From the NCBI GenBank assembly GCA_040235415.1, contig JBECKR010000346.1:1-18771 (forward strand): 18,771 bases of DNA, written 5' to 3'. The DNA comes from JBECKR01 sp040235415. GTDB taxonomy: Bacteria; Acidobacteriota; Polarisedimenticolia; Polarisedimenticolales; Polarisedimenticolaceae. Below, piece by piece: positions 13,653 through 18,771 of this stretch (positions are counted from its first letter, which is position 1; each line of letters begins with the position of its first letter). Below the pieces are notes generated by a model. It saw only the letters and a list, made by a program, of their open reading frames with translations, was not told where the DNA came from and did no database searches. The position numbers and the translations under genes are program-made.

Positions 13653-14966
13653 TCAGTCGTCCCTCCGCAGCAATCCGTGGCGCGCCAGCGTCTCGGCCGT
13701 CCTCGAGAGGGTCTCGATCGGGATGCCCGACCTCTCGGCGATCTCGCCGAGACCGTGATCCCCGTCCGCGAAGTTCAGGATCCACAGCATCGCCATCTGG
13801 CTCGCTCCGGGGTCGGGATCGCCGCCGAGCGCGCGATACAGCCCGCGGCGCCCGAGCTGAGGCTCGCATCGCGGCTCGAGGTTGAGGTACGTCGGGTCGC
13901 TCTCGAGCTCGTCCACCACCCGCAGGAGCAGATCGAGGGCGCCCGCGAGGCTTTCGGGGTGCACGAACCCGAGATCGTCCGCGGAGGTGTGGTACTCGGG
14001 GTACTGCCCGTACGGCGTGCGGCCGAGCCGGCCGACCTCGAGGCCGATCCCCGGCGAGTTGTACTGCCGCTCGTCGTAGCCGTAGGGAGTGAACGGCTCG
14101 ACGCGATGGTCCTCGCCCGAGCGGCGCAGCACGCGCTCGACGACGCGGTCGATCCGCGCGTCGCCGCGCCGGCTGCGCTTGTAGGTGAATCCGCCGCGGT
14201 CCCCGACCCCGGCGACGACAAGCCCGCCGGCGATCCTCGGCAGCCGGTCGCGGTTCAGCGCGAGCCACGTGATCGCGCCGATCGTCCCCGGGAGGAACAG
14301 GAAACGATAGCCGTAGCGCGTCCGCCGGGCCGTGAGCCGTGCCGCCATCTCGGAACACACCGCCATGGCGGAGAGGTTGTCGTTCGCCAGCGACGGGTGG
14401 CAGCAGTGGCACGACACCACGAACTCGCGATCGCTCGTGCCGGCGACGAAGTGCTCGGCGATCGTGAGGGCGCCGTCCTTCAAGCTCGAGTCGATCAGGA
14501 CGTCGTACGGGCCCGGTCCCATCGCGCGCCGCGCGTCGTGCGTCAGGCAGAACCCCCAGGTCTCGTTGTAGTACGACGTGCGGTACGGGATCCAGGACGG
14601 CCGGTCCGGGAGGTCGTGGAGGTGCGGCGCGAGTTCCTGGAGGCCCAACCTGCCCCGGAACGGCGTGCTGTAGCTCACGACGTGGAGGTTGTGATCGGCG
14701 AAGTCGACGACCCTGCGGCCGGAGGCGTCCGCGATCCATGCCTCGCGGATGTTCCACTCCTTCGGCACCGTCCAGTCGAACACCCGCGTCCCGCTCGGGA
14801 CCTCGCTGCGCTCCAGCGGCACCGTCTCCGCGAGGATCCGGAGCGATTCCCTCAGCCCTTCGCCGGTGATGCTGCGGCACAGCGGGTACAGCCGCCGCAC
14901 GACGTCGTACATCCGGCGCGCGGCCTCCACGCGCTCCCCGGCGTTGCCGAGCCCGGCGGCGGTCAC
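13653..14966 (-). CDS. DUF4910 (M28 aminopeptidase-fold) protein with C-terminal winged helix
   Basis: 437 aa from GTG 14966, eight bases after the RmlC-like stop. The reading frame is open further upstream, but that stretch overlaps the RmlC-like gene and does not look like this family. Residues about 20-110 match the DUF2172/DUF4910 opening ('LYPLCRSITGEGLRESL', 'VPSGTRVFDWTVPKEWNI'). The M28-like metal region is 'CHCCHPSLANDNLSA' with H187, H190 and D196, and the late ligand is H326 in 'EYHTSADDL'. The position where M28 peptidases carry the catalytic Glu reads 'FLPGTIGA' (G227). Residues about 390-437 look like a winged-helix domain ('LGEIAERSGIPIETLSRTAETL'). Proteins of this type recur in surface-sugar clusters, where their reaction is not well established. 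No signal peptide is present. It could act as an amide hydrolase on a sugar-linked group (inference). Confidence 0.82.
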   Translation of the reverse strand: MTAAGLGNAGERVEAARRMYDVVRRLYPLCRSITGEGLRESLRILAETVPLERSEVPSGTRVFDWTVPKEWNIREAWIADASGRRVVDFADHNLHVVSYSTPFRGRLGLQELAPHLHDLPDRPSWIPYRTSYYNETWGFCLTHDARRAMGPGPYDVLIDSSLKDGALTIAEHFVAGTSDREFVVSCHCCHPSLANDNLSAMAVCSEMAARLTARRTRYGYRFLFLPGTIGAITWLALNRDRLPRIAGGLVVAGVGDRGGFTYKRSRRGDARIDRVVERVLRRSGEDHRVEPFTPYGYDERQYNSPGIGLEVGRLGRTPYGQYPEYHTSADDLGFVHPESLAGALDLLLRVVDELESDPTYLNLEPRCEPQLGRRGLYRALGGDPDPGASQMAMLWILNFADGDHGLGEIAERSGIPIETLSRTAETLARHGLLRRDD

Positions 14967-14974
14967 GGCCCGGC

Positions 14975-15532
14975 TCAGGTCGCGCCGCCACCGGAGCCAC
15001 CCGGGCTCCCGAACGGCGGATAGGACAGGTCGCGGGGGGCGATCACGGTGACCTCGGCGGGCCAGTCGATTGCGAACGTCGGGTCGTCGTAGCGGTACCC
15101 GCGCGCCGCACCCGGCGCGTAGAACTCCGACATCTGGTAGAACACCTCGGTGTCGTCCTGCAGCGTCAGGAAGCCGTGCAGCATCCCCTCGGGGACGTAC
15201 AGCGCCCGGCGGCCGGAGTCGTCGAGGAGCGTACCGAAGTGCTCGAGGTACGTCGCCGAGCCCTGCCGCACGTCGACGATGACGTCGTGGATCGCTCCGC
15301 GGGTGCAGCGCACGAGCTTCGCCTCGGCGTGAGGCGCGATCTGGGCGTGCATCCCCCGGAGTGTCCCACGCGTGCGATTGAACGAGACGTTGCACTGCGC
15401 GACGCGGGGGTCGAGTCCGTACGCCTCGAACTCGCGCGCGCAGAACGAGCGCGCGAAGAAGCCGCGGTCGTCTTCGTGGGGTTCGAGCTCGACGATCCAC
15501 GCACCGGCGAGATTCGTCGGCACGAACCGCAT
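14975..15532 (-). CDS. rmlC: RmlC-like dTDP-4-keto-6-deoxysugar 3,5-epimerase
   Basis: 185 aa, the RmlC family length. ATG 15532 shares its A with the methyltransferase stop (TGATG) and has GAGG 7 bases upstream; an in-frame TTG one codon earlier is less likely. Cupin-fold landmarks are present: catalytic H62 in 'GTLRGMHAQ', K72, 'VPEGMLHGFLTLQDDTEVFYQMSEFY' region with Y132 and Y138, and the Asp of the dyad in 'RYDDPTFAIDWP' (D149/D150). RmlC enzymes epimerise C3 and/or C5 of dTDP-4-keto-6-deoxyglucose in the cytoplasm. The YQMSEFY variant and the neighbouring C-methyltransferase suggest an NDP-sugar other than plain L-rhamnose, possibly with single-carbon epimerisation. No RmlA, RmlB or RmlD is in the window. 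Confidence 0.88.
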   Translation of the reverse strand: MRFVPTNLAGAWIVELEPHEDDRGFFARSFCAREFEAYGLDPRVAQCNVSFNRTRGTLRGMHAQIAPHAEAKLVRCTRGAIHDVIVDVRQGSATYLEHFGTLLDDSGRRALYVPEGMLHGFLTLQDDTEVFYQMSEFYAPGAARGYRYDDPTFAIDWPAEVTVIAPRDLSYPPFGSPGGSGGGAT

Positions 15533-16785
15533 CAAAGCACCTCGACCTCGGGGATCGGAACGACGAATCGGCCACCCCAGTCACGAATGAAAGCGTTCTG
15601 ACGCATGATCTCGTCCTTGAAGTTCCACGGCAGGATGAAGAGATAGTCCGGTCGCGCCCGCGCGATCTCGTCCGGCGCAAAGATCGGGATGTGCGTGCCC
15701 GGAAGGAACTTCCCCTGCTTGTACGGATTCCGGTCGACGGTGAAGTCGATGAAGTCGGTGCGTACCCCGCAGTAGTTCAGGAGCGTGTTGCCCTTGCCGG
15801 GCGCGCCGTATCCGACGATGCGCTTGCCCTGGCGGCGGGCTTCGATCAGGAACGTCAGGAGCTTGCGCTTGGTCTCCTTGACCTTCTCGGAGAACGTCCG
15901 GTAGGTCGAGAGGTCCCGAATCCCGAACTCCTCCTCGCGGCGCAGCAGCTCTCCGACGGTGTCCGCGGTCGCGTGGGCCGCTGTGTCGCGCCGGCATGCG
16001 TACACCCTCAGCGAGCCGCCGTGCGTCGGGAGCTGCTCGACGTCGAACGTCCGCAGGCCGTGGTGGCCCAGGATCTCCGTCACGCTGACGAAAGAGAAGT
16101 ACGAGAAGTGCTCGTGGTAGATCGTGTCGAACTGGTTCTCCTCGATCAGGCGCACGAGATGCGGAAACTCCAGCGTCAGGACGCCGTCGTCGGCCAGCAG
16201 GATCGCGAGGCCCTCGACGAAATCGTTGAGATCCGGGACCTGCGCCAGCACGTTGTTGCCCAGCAGCAGATCGGCCCTCTGGCCCTCGTCGGCGAGCCGT
16301 CTCGCGAGTGCGGCGCCGAAGAACTCCGTCATGGTCGGAACGCCCTTGCGCTCCGCGACTTCGGCGACGTTCCGTGCGGGCTCGATTCCGAGCACCGGAA
16401 CGCCGCGAGCGACGAAGTGCTGCAGGAGGTAGCCGTCGTTGCTCGCGACCTCGACGACGCGGCTGCCCGACCCGAATCCGAAACGCTCGATCATCGATTC
16501 CGTGTAGCGACGGGCGTGCTCGACCCACGAATCCGCGTACGAGGAGAAGTAGGCGTACTCCGTGAAGATGTCCTCCGCGGCGACGTACTCCCCGAGCTGC
16601 ACCAGAAGGCAACGATCGCAAACGAACACGACCAGCGGGTAGAACGGCTCCATGGCGTTCAGCTGATCGGCGGAGAGGTAGCTCTCGCATAGCGGGGACA
16701 TGCCCAGATTCACGAACTCGTGTCGGAGCCCGTTGCCACAGAACCGGCAAGAAAGCTTCGCGGTTCCGATCGCCAACTCGCTCAA
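15532..16785 (-). CDS. SAM-dependent sugar C-methyltransferase (zinc-finger type)
   Basis: 417 aa from TTG 16785, chosen because a strong GGGAGGG lies 8 bases upstream and because family members begin just before the zinc motif; the in-frame ATG 16854 would overlap the SDR gene by 41 bases. An N-terminal zinc site uses C13-x-x-C16 and C56-x-x-C59. The SAM-binding motif is 'VVEVASNDG' (110-118). 'IYHEHFSYFS' (Y223, E225, H226) corresponds to the Tyr/Glu/His active-site cluster known in TcaB9-type C-3 methyltransferases. A C-terminal Rossmann-like domain begins near 'VGYGAPGKGNTLLNYC'. These enzymes add a methyl group to C3 of a 4-keto NDP-deoxysugar, giving branched sugars. It sits second in the operon, 28 bases after the SDR stop, overlapping the RmlC-like start. 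The exact sugar is not predictable. Confidence 0.9.
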   Translation of the reverse strand: MSELAIGTAKLSCRFCGNGLRHEFVNLGMSPLCESYLSADQLNAMEPFYPLVVFVCDRCLLVQLGEYVAAEDIFTEYAYFSSYADSWVEHARRYTESMIERFGFGSGSRVVEVASNDGYLLQHFVARGVPVLGIEPARNVAEVAERKGVPTMTEFFGAALARRLADEGQRADLLLGNNVLAQVPDLNDFVEGLAILLADDGVLTLEFPHLVRLIEENQFDTIYHEHFSYFSFVSVTEILGHHGLRTFDVEQLPTHGGSLRVYACRRDTAAHATADTVGELLRREEEFGIRDLSTYRTFSEKVKETKRKLLTFLIEARRQGKRIVGYGAPGKGNTLLNYCGVRTDFIDFTVDRNPYKQGKFLPGTHIPIFAPDEIARARPDYLFILPWNFKDEIMRQNAFIRDWGGRFVVPIPEVEVL

Positions 16786-16793
16786 GGCTCGGT

Positions 16794-16800
16794 CCCTCCC
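16794..16800 (-). promoter_or_regulatory. Shine-Dalgarno deciding the methyltransferase TTG start
   Basis: CCCTCCC on the plus strand reads GGGAGGG on the coding strand, ending 8 bases before TTG 16785. It is the best ribosome site in this neighbourhood and moves the start 23 codons downstream of the longest possible ATG. Confidence 0.7.
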
Positions 16801-16813
16801 GGCCGGCGATCGG

Positions 16814-17854
16814 TCATCCGATCGCCGAGGCGTCGCGGACTCTGAGGTTCTCATCGAGACCGCCGCGCTCCAAGAGCATCATGATGTGCGCGATGCGGTT
16901 GAACTTCGGCCCCTCGAACTCCTCGAGCGTCAAACCGATGTCGCGGTAAGCGCCGTAGAGCTCGCGCACGCCCATCTCGACGGTCCAGCGCGGCCCGAAC
17001 GAAGGCAGGAGACGCTCGGCTTTGGCGAACTCGACGCGGTAGCAGCGCGTGTCCGGCCCTGCGCCCTCGGCGAAGTCGACGCGGCAGTCGGGAACGATGC
17101 GCTGGACCATCTCCGCGATCTCGCGGATTCGGAGGTTTTCGGACCGCCGTCCGACGTTGATCGCCTGGTTGTGGGTCGTCTCGCGAGGCGTCTCGAGGAC
17201 CGCGAGGAATGCGCTGCAGATGTCGTCGACGTGAACCAGGGGGCGCCAGGGCGTGCCGTCGCTCTTCAGCAGAACCTTGCCGGTCGTGAACGCGTGGGCC
17301 GTGAGATTGTTGACCACGATGTCGAAGCGGTGCCGCGGCGAAACCCCGAACGCCGTCGCGTTGCGGAGGTACACCGGCGAGAACGAGTCGTCCGCGAGCT
17401 CCGCGAGGTCTCGCTCCGAGCGCACCTTCGACACGCCGTAGGGCGTCACCGGACGAAGTTCGGCGGTCTCGTCGACGAACTCGTCCCCCGCCTGCCCGTA
17501 GTTGCTGCACGACGAGGAGAACAGGAACCGCGGGACCCCGGCGCGCTTCGCCAGCTCCGCGAGCCGCACCGTGCCGCGGTGGTTGATGTCGAAGGTCACC
17601 TCCGGATTGAGGTTTCCGAGCGGGTCGTTCGATAGCGCGGCAAGATGCAGCACGGCGTCGTAGCCCTCGAGGTCCGCGATCTCGGCGTCCCGGATGTCCT
17701 TCACGATCGTCCTCACCTGAGGCAACTCTCTTCCGAAGGTGCATCGGCGGTACAGATCGCTGTCCATCCCGACGACGTCGTGGCCCGCCTCGATCAGGCG
17801 CGGCATCAGGACGGTTCCGATGTAACCGAGATGACCCGTGACGAGCAATCGCAT
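16814..17854 (-). CDS. SDR-family NAD(P)-dependent sugar epimerase/dehydratase
   Basis: 346 aa from ATG 17854 with AGGAG 6 bases upstream. An in-frame TTG at 17918, behind its own GGAGG, would add a tail foreign to the family. The Rossmann nucleotide motif is at the very N-terminus (G7-x-x-G10-x-x-G13 in 'MRLLVTGHLGYIG'). 'LHLAALSNDP' (69-78), 'FSSSCSNYG' (112-120) and the catalytic Y139-x-x-x-K143 ('TPYGVSK') mark an extended SDR. Later landmarks are 'NNLTAHAFTTGKV' and 'WRPLVHVDDICSAF', the substrate-binding region shared by UDP-glucose 4-epimerase-like enzymes. It probably acts on an NDP-sugar in the cytoplasm as an epimerase, reductase or dehydratase. As first gene of the operon with a C-methyltransferase next, it may carry out the final keto reduction of the branched sugar (inference). 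Confidence 0.9.
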   Translation of the reverse strand: MRLLVTGHLGYIGTVLMPRLIEAGHDVVGMDSDLYRRCTFGRELPQVRTIVKDIRDAEIADLEGYDAVLHLAALSNDPLGNLNPEVTFDINHRGTVRLAELAKRAGVPRFLFSSSCSNYGQAGDEFVDETAELRPVTPYGVSKVRSERDLAELADDSFSPVYLRNATAFGVSPRHRFDIVVNNLTAHAFTTGKVLLKSDGTPWRPLVHVDDICSAFLAVLETPRETTHNQAINVGRRSENLRIREIAEMVQRIVPDCRVDFAEGAGPDTRCYRVEFAKAERLLPSFGPRWTVEMGVRELYGAYRDIGLTLEEFEGPKFNRIAHIMMLLERGGLDENLRVRDASAIG

Positions 17855-17860
17855 CACATT

Positions 17861-17865
17861 CTCCT
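17861..17865 (-). promoter_or_regulatory. Shine-Dalgarno of the SDR gene
   Basis: CTCCT on the plus strand reads AGGAG, 6 bases before ATG 17854, and supports that start over the upstream in-frame TTG at 17918. Confidence 0.7.
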
Positions 17866-17894
17866 GAGTTGGACCGGGTTCCGCGCCGGAGTCG

Positions 17895-17915
17895 GTTGCG
17901 GGCGCAGAGCGCAAC
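17895..17915 (-). other. Leader hairpin in the 5' region of the sugar operon
   Basis: GTTGCG / CGCAAC with a 9-base loop lies in the leader between the predicted promoter and the SDR start. There are only six pairs, with no terminator-like T-run and no recognisable riboswitch. It may be chance in GC-rich DNA. Confidence 0.2.
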
Positions 17916-17960
17916 TCGCCTCCTTCCGGCCGGTCCCGGCCGCGGCGCAATCGCAGAGTC

Positions 17961-17991
17961 TAATAAGTATGCCCCACCCGGGCGGTTTCAA
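17961..17991 (-). promoter_or_regulatory. Candidate promoter of the sugar operon
   Basis: On the minus strand TTGAAA (17991-17986) is followed by an A/T-rich patch reading ATACTTATTA (17970-17961), the only such patch in this stretch. The best -10 placement is unclear: ACTTAT at 17-base spacing matches three of six positions. The -35 overlaps the last codon of the YtkA-like gene. The leader to ATG 17854 would be about 100 bases. Confidence 0.35.
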
Positions 17992-18563
17992 GCGCAATCT
18001 GTCTCCCCCGAACTCTCGACGCCCCGGCCAGCCGAGATTGTAACCCTCCTCCTCGTGACGGCGGACGCGAGACGCTGGTGCGCCGCGTACAGCGCGAGCG
18101 CGATGAACGGCAGCGCGAGCCAGGGCCAGTACGCGATCGCCGCCGGCGCCGCGTCCTGCACCGCGACCTCTCCCGACGCGTCCGCTCGCGCCGGGCCGCG
18201 CCGCGCCTCCGCCCGGATCGTGTAACGACCCGGCGCCGGCAGGTCGAGCGTCGCGGCGTAGAGCAGCCGGTTCGTCGCGCTCTCGCGGGTCGCCGCGGCC
18301 CGGACGGTCGGGCCGTCGCCCGCGGCCGGCGCGAGCAGGATCTCGACGTCGGCGTCGAGCACCGGCCGGAGCGATTCCGGATCCTGCAACAGCACGCTGA
18401 TGTCGGCTCGGCCGACCGCCAGGGGGGTCGGGGTCGTGAGCACGGTCACGACGAACGGGCCGTCCGTCGAGCGCGCCCGGACGGTCCCACCGTCCGAACG
18501 AGCGGTCGAGGACGCGGCCGCCAGCAGGGCGACCGCGAGCGCGAGGCGCCGCGGGACCGGCAT
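17988..18563 (-). CDS. YtkA-like exported protein with C-terminal membrane anchor
   Basis: 191 aa from ATG 18563; an alternative GTG at 18572 overlaps the upstream stop (GTGA) and adds three residues. A signal peptide is seen at residues 1-22 ('RRLALAVALLAAASSTARS'). Residues about 35-138 form a beta-rich Ig-like domain of the YtkA/FixH type ('GPFVVTVLTTPTPLAVGRADISVLLQD', ending 'PGRYTIRAEARRGPARADASGEVAV'). Residues about 143-165 are a single TM helix ('WPWLALPFIALALYAAHQRL'), then a basic cytoplasmic tail. YtkA-like domains occur beside copper or cytochrome oxidase assembly genes, but the specific role is unknown. It follows the truncated membrane gene by overlap and is likely co-transcribed with it. 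Confidence 0.65.
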   Translation of the reverse strand: MPVPRRLALAVALLAAASSTARSDGGTVRARSTDGPFVVTVLTTPTPLAVGRADISVLLQDPESLRPVLDADVEILLAPAAGDGPTVRAAATRESATNRLLYAATLDLPAPGRYTIRAEARRGPARADASGEVAVQDAAPAAIAYWPWLALPFIALALYAAHQRLASAVTRRRVTISAGRGVESSGETDCA

Positions 18564-18568
18564 GCCGC

Positions 18569-18771
18569 TCACCCCATCGCCATCGTCCCCCGCATCTGCA
18601 TCGGCTGGAACACGATCCAGACCCCCGCGAGCCAAAGCGCCACCGCCAGCACGCCCCACGGGAGGAGCGCGCCGGCCGCCCGGCGCCTCGTGGCCGCGGT
18701 CTCGAGGGCGGCGCGCCACGCGGTCCGCACGGTCAGGACGAGGCCGGCCCCGAGCGCCAAGAGCTCGAGCT
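18569..18771 (-). CDS. C-terminal end of a small membrane protein (5' end outside window)
   Basis: The frame is open to the right edge, showing 66 residues, so the gene is probably truncated; TTG 18760 could be a start but nothing marks it as one. A hydrophobic segment lies at the visible N-terminus, then a basic Ala/Arg-rich stretch, then a TM helix ('LLPWGVLAVALWLAGVWIVF') and a Met-rich tail 'QPMQMRGTMAMG'. I do not recognise the family. The stop overlaps the GTG 18572 alternative start of the YtkA-like gene, suggesting an operon. The methionines might bind copper, but that is only a thought. Confidence 0.5.
   Translation of the reverse strand, partial: LELLALGAGLVLTVRTAWRAALETAATRRRAAGALLPWGVLAVALWLAGVWIVFQPMQMRGTMAMG

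Noticed and set aside
13677..15023. Plus-strand open frame opposite the DUF4910 gene
   Set aside because: The composition is biased and no motif is seen. The minus-strand frame carries family motifs and fits the operon.

Overview
The window is strongly GC-rich, uses GTG and TTG starts freely and is almost fully coding, often with stop/start overlaps (GTGA, TGATG). Two predicted outer-envelope lipoproteins, a tripartite RND pump and deoxysugar genes point to a Gram-negative bacterium. Acidobacteriota or Myxococcota-like groups would fit, but I see no rRNA or marker gene that fixes the phylum. I found no tRNA, rRNA, CRISPR array, insertion sequence or phage gene.

Plus strand, 1-8695: the tail of a FecR-type envelope protein ending in an STN/DUF4974-like domain, then a 45-codon ORF, then a tightly coupled efflux operon: TolC-family outer membrane factor, periplasmic adaptor and RND permease. 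A PtsN-like EIIA protein and a ClcB-type CLC protein with C-terminal CBS domains follow directly. The FecR-like gene may sense or control the pump. The EIIA protein may regulate the neighbouring transporters.

Plus strand, 8696-12924: a separate two-gene unit behind a perfect TTGACA -35 box. It encodes a secreted or anchored di-heme MauG/cytochrome c peroxidase-family protein and a secreted, multidomain galactose-oxidase-family copper radical oxidase. All copper ligands and the Tyr-Cys cofactor residues of the oxidase are recognisable. This pair is the most interesting part of the window: the di-heme protein could consume the oxidase's H2O2, accept its electrons, or help mature its cofactor.

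Minus strand, 17854 down to 12946: a five-gene operon, in transcription order an SDR-family sugar epimerase/dehydratase, a zinc-finger sugar C-methyltransferase, an RmlC-like 3,5-epimerase, a DUF4910 (M28-fold) protein and a PIG-L deacetylase. It looks like the modification part of a branched (C-methylated) deoxysugar pathway for surface polysaccharide or a glycosylated product. The nucleotidyltransferase, the 4,6-dehydratase and the glycosyltransferases are not in the window. The operon converges on the oxidase gene.

Minus strand, 18771 to 17988: the end of a small membrane protein and an overlapping YtkA-like exported protein with a C-terminal anchor, running off the right edge.
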